A DNA stretch of 64,000 nt from Pinus tabuliformis (taxonomy: Eukaryota; Streptophyta; Pinopsida; Pinales; Pinaceae), in the NCBI GenBank assembly GCA_031772625.1, contig CM062810.1, forward strand, positions 454,651,731 to 454,715,730, written 5' to 3'. A program made the translations under genes and the position numbers. The notes under the pieces are model-generated. The model searched no databases, had not been told where the DNA came from, and worked only from the letters and a program-made list of their open reading frames with translations. Shown here piece by piece: positions 45,808 through 58,502 of the stretch. Every line of letters starts with the position of its first letter. Position 1 is the stretch's first letter.

Positions 45808-47400
45808 TCACTCGCGCTCATCAGGTGGATAGACTAGAGATTGATGAGACATTCCTTGCACAAAAACCCTTGTTAGGGATGGCATTTGACTTTTAGTTAT
45901 GTGTGAACCAAGGAATGAAAGCTGGTATACAAGCTGGACCACTCTGCTTTCATGCGGAAAACACATCACTCAAAAGAGTGAGGAAACAATAGCTCCCATG
46001 CTATAAATGCAGTCACAACCAAGGAGTAGATTGTAATCTAAAGGTCCTTGGACTACCATTACATTCAAATACACGATTTTCCTTCTCAAAGTTATAGGAA
46101 AATTTGGAAGTATCCCTGACGGTCGACTACTTTCTTTATTGAAGCCTATCAGATTTCACATCTCAGGAAAAAGAGATGGCGAACCAAGTGATTTCCAAGC
46201 AGTTGAGGAAAGGATACTCACAGAAGCCCCTTCATCTATGATGGTACCAACCATGACCATTCGGTAAGTTTTCACTATGATTCAGAATGATACATTAGAT
46301 GGTAAACGTGGTCTGCCTAGTTGATTCCAATTGAAGGAGACAACTAGTTTGCGTGGAGGTGGGACCGAATAAATGACTAGATACATCTCTGACAAAATTC
46401 CTTCCTGTAGTAAAGGAATGGGTAGATTGGCCCCTTGTTCGTCGGAGTCTGTGTTTACAAAAATAATTCTAACGGTGTTGTTCTCATTCTCTTTGGTAAC
46501 TGTATCATCTAAATTTAGATCCTCTGAAGATAATATGGGGTCAACTATCGTCTCGACCTGTTGACTTTGGTCTAATGTGGACTCAGAGGGTTCTTCTTCA
46601 ATGATAGGTGCTTCGACTGACAACAAAGGTGCATCAGTCAGATTTTCAACTAGCAATGGACTCAGCAAGAGTTTCTTGTATCTAGGAGGGAGTCGCTTCG
46701 GTGATGCGGGACAATTATCCAATACTCTTTTGGCTTCATCCAGGAAGGGACAATGGTGGAGTGCATGATCGCCTTCACACAGTCTGCAAGGAAATTTAGA
46801 CTTTCCTTTCTGTTTGGTGACTTCATTTTCACTAGTTGATGGTGTACTCTGAACATGATCATCAGAGGTTGACGACACCGGATTGTGCAAGCGGGGGGAC
46901 TAGTCCCTTAAGATCCATAGAATGCAAAGACAATTTCAATGATAGTGGTCTCCTTTTCATATGACACATGGGGATTTAGGTTTGGATGGTGCAGTGTGTG
47001 GATTTTCGCTAGACGATGTATAGTTTCCCCTTTATGTCGTTGGCTCCTTATTCTTCTTCTCCTTCCCTTTCTTCTTCTTCTCAGTTACATGGTTTTTAGT
47101 TTTACTATCTTCACCAAGTGAAGAGGAAGAAGGAGAGGGAGAAACAAATGAATTAGAAGGTTGGGGGGTAACCTTAGTATCATCTAGTTGCTAATTTGAT
47201 TGCTCAGGAATCATGGTGCTTTGAACGGCAGAGGTCGAGAAAAGCCATACTGGCAGGGCAATTTTCAGTCCTGGAAGGGACAATGTGGTCATATGAGGTG
47301 CACCAACATCTCCCCAAGAGGAGAAAGGAATAGGATCTCCCCAAGAGGAGAAAGGACTAGGATTTCCCCCAAGGGGAAACCCTTGGTTGGTGGACTCCAT
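45808..47400 (-). pseudogene. Gag/protease-like ORF of element F
   Basis: It starts MESTNQG at 47400 and ends D-E-R-E-stop at 45808-45810, one frame for the parts I could follow. It has a short tandem duplication near the start (P-F-S-S-W-G-D twice). The first zinc knuckle is destroyed; the second (P-C-R-L-C-E-G-D-H) is intact near 46790. The protease motif D-E-G-A-S-V-S-I-L is kept near 46215. TGA codons replace three Arg codons of A (near 46280, 46155 and 45970) and TAG replaces Trp near 46902. Confidence 0.85.
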
Positions 47401-49121
47401 TTTCTCAACCTAATATCAATGAGGGAACAGTGACGTTATTCTGATTAAAATAAATTTTAGATGCTTTGACACAACTTGCTTCAATTTTTAAGAGTCAAGA
47501 AAAAGCTAAAGATGACTCTAGTCACCTTCGATTTTTAATGAGCCTGAAGTGACAAGTGCTCAGATGGACCTTTTCCTTTAAGGAGTCTAAAAAGGAATTA
47601 AAGAGACTACTCTAGAAATATAGACAGAGGGATTACCAAACCAATCACAAAACTGCAGAATACTTTTTATGGTACGATAGTCAATCTTCCCAAATGCTAT
47701 CTTTAGTGCATTGCGATCGATAGGGCGGAAGACACGGCTTCCTGAGGATAAATGATATAGCCTATTGTGGTCTCCCAATATATACTCGATGGTACGTGGG
47801 AGTGCAAGTCCGTACTAGCACTTGTCGTCTCAAAGAGGAGGAATCACCCAACATACGATGAATGTGACAGTTACCAGGCTTTATGACAACGGAATACATC
47901 TCTAGCTTAGACTTCTAGATGTTGTGCGTTAGGTTCCAAAGCGTTTTTATGTTCATTGAATTTATTTTACAGTTGATTTTTCTTAAGAAGTTTTCATTTA
48001 AGGTTCACCACGTGATGTAGATATACAACTCCTAAATATGCAATCTAAGATGATAAATAGTCATTTACTCTTATTTTTGCAATGAAAATCCTAGCTACTA
48101 AGGAAAGAGAAGTGAAATCCTTTCAACATAGAGCAGAGGGCATACACTAGATGCACTGTCCTAAATCAAAATCAGCAAGCAGTCAAAATGCAAATGCACA
48201 TGCATGTATTTGTTTTCCACTTTCTTAATGTATGAATGACAAAAAGAATTCTAGGTACAAATCTGAATTATTTCTTCTTTCAAAGCGATAGTACTAACAA
48301 TTTTCTTTTCAAAAAACGACAGGAAGGTAAGATGACACTTTGTGATTTTGAATTGAAAACTACTTTCGACACTTGAAATACTATAAATTCAGATAAAATA
48401 CAAGAGTAAGAGTGTAATTTCCTATCAAAAAGACGAGGATTATTTTCTTTGACTAAAAAGAACACTTGCGACACTTTCAAATTAAAAGATGACAATTTGA
48501 TTAAGCTACTATTTTGTAAAGGAGAACTGTAAATGCAGAAAAATACATAAAAACATTCACAATTCTTTGTACAATGGAGGCTGGATGATGCAAAGGAAGT
48601 GGGTTTCAACAATGGTCTACTGATCACAGACAACAAAACTCCTGAATAACGCTGAAGACAGTGAAGAAAAAACCAAAATATGGAGGCAGAAACAGTCTTA
48701 CCTGATCATCGCACCTGTAAAACAGAGAAATAGGGATGCATCACACTTACTACACACGAGAGGTGCGATGCATCTAGTTTGCCAAAAGGAGACAATGCAA
48801 TGGTCCAGGAACGAGACTTTAACTTGGTTTTTGGTCACAGTTTGCAGTTTATTTCAGGGATTTAGGCTGAGCTAATGATAGTTAGTAACTACAAAGTATA
48901 GGGGCTGATCTAATGAGGTTACTTGAGCTACCTCTAGGGCACTTAAAATGTTTGCAAGTCAATTGTTCAGTTCATAAACAAATTGGAAGATTGACTGAAG
49001 TACCGTTGATCTACTTTGTACTTGCATAGCAAATGCAGTTCGAAGGCTAGCTAGCTTAACTTCAGGCTCCATCTGTGGTTTATGAATCAAACAAATAGAG
49101 ACAAGCAATCAAACTATTCGC
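47401..49121 (-). other. Leader of element F
   Basis: 1.7 kb without a convincing ORF. The part 47401-48000 aligns with A's leader; the rest has no counterpart in the window. Minus-strand ORFs such as 48280-48636 have no recognised domain. Confidence 0.5.
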
Positions 49122-49139
49122 TCCCCAGTGGAGTCTCCA
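49122..49139 (-). other. Primer-binding site of element F
   Basis: TGGAGACTCCACTGGGGA on the minus strand, three bases after the 5' LTR. It resembles the site reported for Ogre/Tat-type elements (a tRNA-Arg type), not the tRNA-Asp type of B, C and H. This is from memory. Confidence 0.6.
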
Positions 49140-49142
49140 TTT

Positions 49143-50183
49143 TGTTATCGGGAAAACTAGTGTCTATTCAGAACTACTAGTCCCACTAAGATGGGTAGCT
49201 ATCTTAGAAACAAACAAACTAAAGTCACTTGTGTTTTTGTTTATGAGAGATAGATGAGAAAGAAGCAGAGAGTACCAACCTTAGTCTTTCACTTGGCTCC
49301 TTGCTTGTTTCCTTTCCCCTTCGACAAAATCTTTCCACTACTTCCCTACTTGTCCCGCTTCAAAGAGCACCTGTAGAGTCACAACAGCATAATACCATCA
49401 AAGCATAGAGATTTATCACTATAAACAATATAGGATCAGATATATATTGATGATTCAAATGCATATATCAACACAATATTCAGAGATACAGAAGAATATG
49501 GAGGAAAACTCAAATAGATTTATTGATAGAAGTAGTAGAAGAGAGGATTACAACCACATGGTCTAACCCAGTGCCATCCTCCCAGCTTGAAAGCCCTCTT
49601 CACCTCATATAAAGAAATATCACCCAACAATTTCTTCAAAGAGAAACCGAAAACACTTCTTTACAAATTACCAAATTCCAACCTCTAAATCCTTGGGATG
49701 AGGGATCCATATATAGATGTTTGCAGAGGGGTGAGTGAGCTTCTCAGATTTTGGTTAGTGTCATCTCTCTGATAGTCCTTGGTTCCACTTGGAGATTCCA
49801 TGATCTCTTACTCATCCTTGGGCAAATTCAAGGAATCAAGTGTCAAATGAGCAGCTTCTAGAAGATTCTCAGGGTCTCCACTTAACAAACTGCTTTTGCC
49901 ATTTGTCAGATCTTGCTCATTTCACCCTACATAAGGGATTTTCAGTATGCATCACACTTTTTGCATGTGGCAGGTGAGATGCATCACACCCTTAGCACTG
50001 GGCAGTTTGTATGGTCCTGCTTTGGCCAGTTTTGAGTAGTCTTTCATAGAGAACTTCGAGGAGATGATGTAATCAGCTGACCTTGCTCCTTTAGGGTATG
50101 AAAAAACATTTTTAGGGACTTAGAAGCCCTTGGTTTATGGACATATGTGATTGGGGTTGCAGTGCCCAAATATGTCTATAACA
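49143..50183 (-). repeat. 5' LTR of element F (right)
   Basis: Length 1041, TGTTATAGACA to CCCGATAACA in minus sense. It is followed at its outer side by CACTG. Confidence 0.95.
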
Positions 50184-51718
50184 CACTGTTATGTATTTTT
50201 TTATATGATAATGAGAATGAGAATTTCGTTGATCCAACACTAGTTTCACTCAAAGGGGTGAAGCTCTTGTATGCATAGGTTATTTCATAGATTAATCATT
50301 CAATTGATTTTGGCATTATTTCGTTGCAAGCAGTGGTCAATTTGATTAGTTTGCTTCCATTTGTACATAGATTTAGCAGTAGATTTATAGAGACAAAGGA
50401 ATACCAAAAAGGCTGACAGTAGGTGAATTTTGCCTCAATCCTCCCATCAGGGACCTTTGTTTGAGGGAAAGATCTTATTCAGCACCAAAAAGACAGAATT
50501 CTGATTTCTTATGGACTTTAAGGTTTTCTGCTACTTAGGTGAGTATCTTTTCAGTTTTCGAGAATAGGTTTCAGTTGTTATCTCCATTATCTCTAGCTTT
50601 GTATTAGATCTCATGGTGTTTCAAAAAATTGTACAAGTATTTCCGTGCATGAACTAGGCTATTGAATAATGGAATTTTGTCTTCTTATGTTGATTGAAAA
50701 TATTTCTTGTTTGACATGATTCATGGGTAAATGCGAGTGATGTATGTATTGCAGGAGTTTCAATAGTGCAGGAAGATCTCATGTCAGTAGTCCCAATCTA
50801 ACCTCATCCATCCATGATCACCAAAAGCCACTAAGTCCATCGACCAATTTATCATTCCATAAGAAAAACTTTCCATGTTTTTTTAGCAAACCCAACGATA
50901 GCAAAAACTTTGGCTTGAGTTTCCAGGAAGTCCTAGCCACTCCCTTGCCTTATTTCTTCCATCATTCACCTTCACTATGCCATATACCACATTCTAAACC
51001 ACTCAAATTTTTTTCGGCCAAATCCTATATGAATACACGGGATCTGATACGAGCATTAGGACATCTTGTAGGTGCATTAGGACATCGCATAGGATGACTT
51101 GTAATTGCTTGTTTTAAGGCCGATTTGTGGAAAAAGCATCTATAAATATAGGACAATACCCCTACTTCCCTCCCAAGCCATCTGACCTTTCAAAACCATC
51201 TCTAACCCACATTCCATACCACCAAGAAGAATTAGCATTCATATTTTCACAAAAAGGACAAAATTTAAAAAAAAGGGTTATAGTTGTGTTCATTCATTTG
51301 CACAAGAGTAAAGTGTTTGATTATATGAGATTTCATGTGTAGGATAGTTAGGACTACACACATGCTATCTTACAATTATTCTAAATCAAGATTTCTTAAC
51401 AAATAGTTAGATAAATTGTGTGTTTAAATAATTTATTCAGTCTTTCATCATTGTAGTAGAGATCATTTCAATTCTCTCAATTCAGGTAAAATTCCCCTTT
51501 CTCCATTAGTATTCAAACTTCTTCTAAATCAATAGATGGATGGTTTGAGAAACCCTAGTGGACTATCGCCAACTCATCAGTGACAAAGATTGGACCCATT
51601 GCACCTACTTGTGTATACAACACTGTCACCTCCAAGTTTGTACAAACCCTAGGTTGATAAAGTAAAGTTGGTAGCCCCAGGAGTTGCATCATTCTTGCTA
51701 CAAAACTGGTGCTCATCA
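50184..51718 (+). repeat. 3' LTR of element E, second part
   Basis: This resumes after the CACTG duplication and ends GGTGCTCATCA at 51718. The last 150 bases match the end of the B LTR (caccgtc...ccaagtttgt...gttgataaa). With F removed the LTR is about 2.06 kb, like B and D. A second TATAAATATA at 51141-51150 is of unknown use. Confidence 0.85.
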
Positions 51719-52760
51719 GCAAAACAATAAAAAAAATTAAAAAATTAAAAAAAAATCCTTTGCTCGATATATCTCTCTGATAAGTGTAGATGCTCTCCAA
51801 CCTCTACAAGAAACAAAAATAAGATAGCTACCAAAAGAAGGTTGATTAAAATCCTAGTGAAACACAGTAAAACTCATAATTTCTCCCCCTTTGACTAGAT
51901 GCTCTAGAAGGACCAAGTCCATGCCAATCCATCAGCCTCATTTCTTTCCACCATCCACCCATCTTTCCCAAGATTTTCCCATTCATTTTCCTTAATTTCC
52001 TAAAATGCTATAGGTAGGCTCTATTTTTCTAGAGGAAGTAAAAAATACACAGAGGAGAAAATTATTTTTATCATATCTTGAAAATTGTGCATTTGTTTGC
52101 TGAGCTATTTCATGGGGTGATGCATATGGATGATGGTAACATACCCAACAAATTTTAGAAAATTCTTGTGCACACTTTTCTAGAAATTGACCTCTGTCAC
52201 CTATAACCATTTTTTATTTTTTCTCGAGATTCAAGCATCCATTGACCAAGATTGTTTATGGGGACGTGCATAAGGATGATGTCAATGTGCTCAAAATATT
52301 TCAGGTCAACTCACTGTATTGTTTGAGAGATAGATTGCTACAAAAAGGCTATATTTTCTACAGGAAGATCTTGTAGAATTGCAATAAGGTTATGTACGAC
52401 TACAGGATGGTCGAGAAGAAGCTAAAAGGGGCAATCTGATTGGAGAAAGAGGTGAAAATGTCATGTCTTTCTTAGGGAAGGTTGAGAAAGCCCCCCCCCC
52501 GCCCCTGCAACACCACTTTAATCACTCACCCATGTTGGCTAGTTGAATTGTTTATGAATTAAACAATCAAGTGCCACATTAGTTGTCAACCAGGGAAAGT
52601 CTTTTTATTCCAAAGGCTACTGCGTACTGTATGTACTTAAATTCTAAAAGCATTGAAAAGTTGTAGTATACGTAATTCTTATGCTAAGTCATCACAGTAC
52701 TGTTAAAATGAAAGTAATTAATTAAAACTACAAATCTGAAAAGCAAAGTGATGGATGCTT
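51719..52760 (+). other. Unassigned flank
   Basis: AT-rich with no gene seen. A minus-strand run AAAGGGGGAGA (about 51885-51895) resembles a Copia-type purine tract. 52180-52240 resembles 62530-62580 in H. One TTCTACAGGAA word is at 52357. A run of nine C begins near 52492. Confidence 0.4.
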
Positions 52761-52998
52761 TGTTGGCAGAGGATCAGGACCCTATCCTCCAGGTGGGGAC
52801 GTTCAGCACCTGCCCCTGTAATCAGATTGCTAATGCACACTGCACTCTAATTCACCGGTGAGAAACAACTTCAAGCAATTAATGAAACAGAGTACTAGCA
52901 AAACAGAAATACCAGAGGTAATGCTACAGAATCCAAACAGAGTACCAGCAGAAAGAAACTATTACACACTTACACACTTGACAGAAAAGTAAATGGGT

Positions 52999-53041
52999 GA
53001 ATCTTGTGAGGAAGGTGGGCCCAGTCCTTCTCACAAGATTC
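52999..53041. repeat. 12-bp inverted repeat in the LTR-like block
   Basis: GAATCTTGTGAG (52999-53010) pairs with CTCACAAGATTC (53030-53041). GAAGG and CCTTC inside extend the stem with one bulge. Confidence 0.8.
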
Positions 53042-53180
53042 CCCGGAACACGAAGGCTGGATTAAGTGCTCAGAACAATTTTATATTCATCTGCCAAAAG
53101 GATTCAAGTACAATAAAGTTCAGACTTGCTGATGTCTCTCAAAATCTCACTTACAGACTGACTATCCCCCCTTCTCATGT

Positions 53181-53210
53181 AGATGTCTCCTCTTTATAGA
53201 GGAGACATCT
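53181..53210. repeat. 13-bp perfect palindrome around a TATA motif
   Basis: AGATGTCTCCTCT (53181-53193) and AGAGGAGACATCT (53198-53210) are separated by TTAT. The centre reads as a TATA box on the minus strand. Confidence 0.85.
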
Positions 53211-53852
53211 ATTACAATAGAGTATTACAGTTCATTCAGTTAACCCATTCTATCAAAAATAAGAATTACAGAACGCTGTTACAACAGTATAATAATATAT
53301 TCTTTCTTAGGTTCTGGCTGTTACACAGCTGGTAACTGACTTCGACCGTCTTCTCGGGATCTTCACATTCCTTTGCCGTTTCCCCATGCTGTTCCTGATT
53401 TAGGCAATGGTAACTGTGTTCTACTCGCTTTAGACATCTGCTTGATTATGTCACGTCAGAGTTCTTTAGATAGTTGCTGTCTGTTATTCGCAGCTGTTGC
53501 AAAATAGCTTGCTTTAGATGATTGTTGTTGCTGACTGTAGCAATTGCGGAGTTGCTGCTTCTGGTGTTGCAGCAACTACGTAGTTGTTGTTTCTGGTGTT
53601 ACAACAACTATAAATTATATTTCCTGCAAGCTTAAGACAATTACTTGACAATTTAGTCAGCTTTTCCAAGGATAAATATAAAGATACTCACGAATATGCA
53701 ATGAACAATTAAACATAGATATGCGGGAAGTTACTTCGTACCTTGGGGTAATTAAGTCATTATAAAATCAAAAGCTTTCAACCTATGACTGCAAAAGGAT
53801 AATATTATGACAAAAAGATAAGGTCAAAATAGGTCAATTCTGAGTCCCAACA

Positions 53853-55817
53853 ACCCACTCCATCAACAACAGATTGAGAACTATAAATAAACTTGACACA
53901 GCAACCTTTTCAATCAAAGAATGATCCGATTATGAAGACCTATGCAGAAGAAGGTAAAGGAAATTATCACCTCCATAGAAGGATGTATCTATCAGCGACT
54001 CAACAATAGTATGCACACCTCTCCAGTAAGCATCAAGTAGGTACATGTATGAAATATTCTTCACCTCTTCTATTGTGTGTATTATAGCTAGAAATTTGTT
54101 GTCAATGCATGAGAGATGAGGTTTTATAAGATAAATATGGGTCAAAAATGTCAACCTCCCTCAACAATCCTGATCAAAATTAAGCAATCGAACTATTAGC
54201 AAAAGGAAGAATTAGAGAGAAGTAAGGAGTATATTGAAGGAATAACATCCCTCCGAGATAAGGGGAAGTAATCCAAGCCTCATAGAGAAAGGTAGACACA
54301 TGGGGATCCAAGGTTGACCAGTTGTAAAAGGATTTTGCATTGCTAGAGGAGAAAATGTTGTTGCTATAGAAGAAACATGGTTGTTATAGGGGATACATAT
54401 CGTGTGCTACAAGAAAAATAAAGATGTTATAGAAAGGCAAAAGTTGTTGTGAAAGAACTCAATTTTGAGGAATTTCACTCCCAAACCCTAGAATTTGAAG
54501 GACATTACCCAAAGAAAGGGTTAATACACATTTCTCCTTTCCATATGTCAACAGGAAGCCTACAAAAATTTTCATTTTTTCAGTAATCCAGCCTATGGGA
54601 AACTTCTAATAAATGTTTACAAATGAAAAAAAAAATGAAATATGGATGTTTCTTTTGAATTGGGTCTAATAAGAAATTGAATTGAAATTATTTTTGAGTA
54701 TCCATGGAATCAGCCTTCCTATAGGAAATATGATAAAGTTTTTCTTATTTCCTTTGTCATAAAACCCTCAGTAGATAGGAATATCTAAAAGTTATAACAT
54801 AAATAGACAATTACCTTTCCAACTTTGGAAAGTTGTATTGAAGGTTGTCGAGGGTGGATCTAACCATATAAACCCCACAACCAAGGTGAAGGAGAAGAAG
54901 AATATAACAAAGAATTAGAATAAGATGGAGAAGAGGGAAATTATCCAAAAGAAAAACTCAAGGAGGAAGAAGGAAGAAAGGAAAAAATTGTGCTAAGAAA
55001 ATATATATAAGTGCCTAAGAGAGACCTAATAAAAGTAGAGAAATCTAAATCCCATTAGCAAATCATCTTGGCCATAAATGAGAAAAAGAAGGCAACAGAA
55101 GGCAAGAAGTCATTCACCATCAAAATAGAACTCAAACTATAGTGATGAAAAGAGCCTTTCTAATAGGTCTCCAATATCTTTCTAGCTTTTGTCCAAGGCC
55201 TAAAAGATGTTATATAAAGGTAAGACAAAAAAATTAAGCATGAGGTGAAATTTTGGTCATTATTTGATAGATTTTGTGATGCAATACGTAATTCTACAAG
55301 TCTACTACATGATGCTTTGTATTGCTACAAGATCACAAATAAGGGTGTCATGAGGGTTTTAGAAGTGTCCAAATGGTGGGAAAAGGTGGCAAGAGGTTGG
55401 AAAAGGATGTAAAATAACTTTTAAAGCCAAAAAATATTCAAGAACCCACCTTGAATCTGGGGAAGAAAGAGGGCTAATGGTCTTTAGAAACACCATGATT
55501 TTTCTATGAACAAACAGTTTTGGAAAAAATGAGTGAAAATGGGGTGAAGGTTTCAATGGAGAGGATGTGAATGAATGAATCTAAAAGCCATCATAGTTCA
55601 CTTGAAAAGAAAAAAGTTATGTTTTTGTACTTGAAATACTACTAAACAATCATGAAAATAACAACTACATTTTTTGCTTGTCCTTGCAGAACTTACAACC
55701 AAGATGATTAAGAAAAAGGAGTGACAAGTGCACAAGAGAGAGGCCACTAGGGCCAGGAATGAGGCACAATTAGGTCACTAAGTTTCTCAGAGGTTGAGCA
55801 ACAATTTCGGCATGGGG
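53853..55817 (+). other. Degenerate internal region of relic element G
   Basis: No gene recognised; ORFs are short and without motifs. The last 100 bases (a GAGCAAC word at 55796-55802, then CATGGGG) resemble the end of E's internal region, so this is probably the 3' end of an old Athila-like element. Confidence 0.4.
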
Positions 55818-55939
55818 TGTGATGGGCCTCCAAATTAGACATAAATTAAGGCCCATCTAACCGTCCTTCAACACATTAAACCCCTCTTTTTGAATTAGAT
55901 AACATGTTTTTAACTTTAATATGTTCATTAGGAAGGTTT
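55818..55939 (+). repeat. Start of a relic Athila-like 3' LTR (G)
   Basis: TGTGATGGGCCTCC after a GGGG tract parallels TGATGATGAGCCTC of E. Similarity fades within about 120 bases, where Copia sequence begins. Confidence 0.45.
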
Positions 55940-56746
55940 ATAGATAATTACATATTTGTGCCTAATATTATTTATTTTTGTGGAATATTGTGTTTGTCCC
56001 ATGAAAATATCTCAAAATGTGTTTGGAAGCAACCTAATTTGCATGGAGAGGTTAAGTCATCAATTAAATCAATGTGTTCACTGCATAGCATATGTTTGGA
56101 CAATTATTCGCTAAGAACATGAGAGCCCAAATAAATTGTCTATATTTAGTTGGATTTTCCAAATCCTCTCCTGCAACTTCTCCACATAGCTTCTTGAAAT
56201 TCATTTCCATCAGTGTGGCTAAGGACATTCATTCCTTCATTCTAAATCTCTCCAACAAATTCACAACATATTTTCCTTGTGAAAGAAACATCTCACTAGG
56301 CCTTCACCACACCTCAAGGTCGAGGAAGTAGTGCATGAGTCCAAGGTCCCTCATCTCAAATTAAGAGGCTAGATCGCTTCTACACTTGATCATCAAGGGC
56401 TTACCACCTGTCATAAAATATAAACAACATATAAAACTAAAATCAATGGCATATCTTGGATTACCTTAAATAAGAGGTTGGGACCAATATTGGCTCTTGT
56501 GAATCCAAGCTTCATTAGGTAACAATCTATGTGGGAAAACCATACTCTAGGCGCTTCCTTCAAACCATACAATGCCTTCTTCAAGCTACAAAAATGTATA
56601 CTTTGATCCTCTACAAGTCCATGTGGCTTGTCAACATACACTTCTTCTTGTAGCATGCCATGAAGGAATGTTCTTTTCATGTCCATACGAAGGTTCCATT
56701 TGGGATTTGGAGCAAGGGAAATTATCGAATGAACATTGTATATCAA
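55940..56746 (-). pseudogene. Copia reverse transcriptase fragment
   Basis: The minus strand encodes a Ty1/Copia RT piece: S-I-I-S-L-A, M-D-M-K-R-T-F-L-H-G, E-E-V-Y-V, L-K-K-A-L-Y-G-L-K-E-A-P-R-V-W, then the catalytic Y-V-D-D position reads Y-V-V-Y. Further left (with stops) come M-R-D-L-G-L-M-H-Y-F-L, S-Q-G-K-Y and Y-R-Q-F-I-W. It is cut at the right by H after position 56766. Clearly dead. Confidence 0.85.
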
Positions 56747-56766
56747 GCCACATGATCAAGTATATA

Positions 56767-58481
56767 TGTTGGGCCATTAATATGCCATTATTATTATCAT
56801 TTTTGAATGCTTATTCCACCCATTTCTACCATTCTTCATCACGTTATTTATCATAATTTATCATATAATTCTATTTTACAATGATTTATGCTCTAATGAA
56901 CAAATATTATTTATTCTCCTTTATTTCTAATAAATTGATGATTATTCATGATTTTATCAATGATAGTTTGAATAAATTGGTTGTAACATTATTCACCATT
57001 TTTAGCCTCCATGATAATTTCTAGATTGAAGATTTGATCATTAAAAGTGCCAACTCAAAAATTCGCTGGAATAAGATGTGACAATTGTGCGGTCAAAATT
57101 CTGAGCAAATGAAGAAGAATTTGGAAAATCTGGAACATGGGTTTTGTCCAGAACGGACCAAATTAGCTTTATTAGAAAACGGTTTGCCCAAATTCAGCTT
57201 GTATTGATAGAAGAAAGGGTTCGTTGAGCACAATTTTCTCAGATTTGCTATGTGGCCATTTTCCAAATCTCAGCGGCAAAGCCAAATTCGCCTTGCTCTT
57301 GTTGAGAGATAGATGGAAATATATTTTCTTGTTGATCAATTGGTTAGAATCAAATCAATTTTGTAATAGAAATAATGTTGTAATTATCTTTGTTGTAACT
57401 TCTCTCTCATCTCTCTCTATTTAAATGAAAACAAAGATCAGAGACGGGGATGGAAAAATGAGGGAGAATTGAGGATTCAGAATTGGAAATTCAAGAATGA
57501 TGATGGGATAGGATAGAATAGGAGGAAAAGGATATTTTTGCATTACCATTATAATTCTCAAAGATTCAGCTGCTGTAATGATTTCACAGTTTGATGATGA
57601 ATAAATAAAAGGGTTGTCGTTCATTCTTCTCATCTGAAGTAGCCCAGGAGCATCCGCTGGCGGCTAAGGGCCCAACCTCCGGTGGAGTATGCTACTGTTG
57701 TGTTATATCTTTCCAATTTACATCGTGTGATGGTTTGATTTAATTCCTATTTCTTTGAATCATATTGCCTTGTAGTTTCATGTTTTCGCAACAAGCTGTT
57801 ATAATATTTTATGAAATTACTTTATTGCACAAGTTGAGATTGAATCGTGTGGCTGTTCTTTTCCAGCATAATAGAGATTATTATCCTTTCCTACTTATAT
57901 TGTTATGTTGTTCATTTCAATTGTAAGGCTTCGATGCTCATTTCAGACTTTGATATTCATTATAGACTGTTGGTTATTCGATTCCTTTAATTATAGTTTG
58001 CTATCCATTTACTTTGTTGTTCATTTCTGTTAGTTAATTGCAAGAGTTTTCTTTTAAAGAGTTTTCCTAATTTACTTTCAATAGCAGCTTTAGTTCAATT
58101 TTTATTTCCTTCTGATTGTTTTAAGCAGGGTTGTCAACTATAGAGAACATTGGTTACTGCTTCCTCATTGTCGGATTGGTTGTCTTGTTCTAGTTTGATT
58201 TCAATTGTATCAATCTCTAGAGGAATGAGTTATTGCTACTGTATCATCGATTGATGTTTGCTGAGTGAATAGTTGGATTTCAGAGCATTTGAGTTTGTGT
58301 TGTTGTAGTTAGATTTCTTTTCAAGCATCCATTTACTTCTAAGCACTATACTGCAAGACATTACTCTTCAGTAAATAGCCACCTCAGACTGAGTACACTC
58401 TTGAAATAAAAGGTCATCCCTGGTTGACAATTAATGTGAAGATAATTAGGAGCGAAAAAGACACCCTTTCATCACTCGACA
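56767..58481 (+). repeat. 5' LTR of element H (1715 bases)
   Basis: TGTTGGGCC to CTCGACA. The first 1050 bases match 62951-64000. A GC-rich segment with CCGCTGGCGG and CCTCCGGTGG (57650-57690) is kept in both copies. CTATTTAAAT near 57416 may be the TATA box. Confidence 0.92.
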
Positions 58482-58484
58482 TTT

Positions 58485-58502
58485 TGGTGCCATTGCCAGG
58501 GA
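58485..58502 (+). other. Primer-binding site of element H (tRNA-Asp type)
   Basis: TGGTGCCATTGCCAGGGA has three differences from the tRNA-Asp site, all C-to-T or G-to-A changes. Confidence 0.8.

Larger units (their letters stand above)
42404..50183 (-). mobile_element. Element F: complete pol-less Ty3-type retrotransposon, same family as A
   Basis: Two LTRs of 1041 bases each (42404-43444 and 49143-50183) begin TGTTAT and end ATAACA or ATAATA. The flanks are perfect 5-bp duplications CACTG (42399-42403 and 50184-50188). On the minus strand the order is 5' LTR, primer site, 1.7 kb leader, ORF (47400-45808), hairpin array, purine tract, 3' LTR. There is no RT or integrase. The first 86 bases of the LTRs differ at five places. 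The insertion lies in the transcribed part of the E LTR, about 90 bases past its TATA box. Confidence 0.95.
52761..53852 (-). repeat. LTR-like block, minus strand
   Basis: It is bounded by TGTTGG and CCAACA. In minus sense it starts TGTTGGGACTCAG, preceded by GGAGTGGGT, a plausible purine tract for a Copia 3' LTR. It contains CTCTATAAAGAG within a 13-bp palindrome and a second hairpin, as transcribed LTRs may. The flanks TGCTT and ACCCA do not match, so it is not a simple solo LTR. Confidence 0.45.

Noticed and set aside
52492-52505. C-rich run as a G-quadruplex site
   Set aside because: One short homopolymer run, without four spaced tracts.
52761-53852. Simple solo LTR
   Set aside because: TG...CA ends are present but flanking five bases (TGCTT, ACCCA) do not match; kept only as LTR-like.
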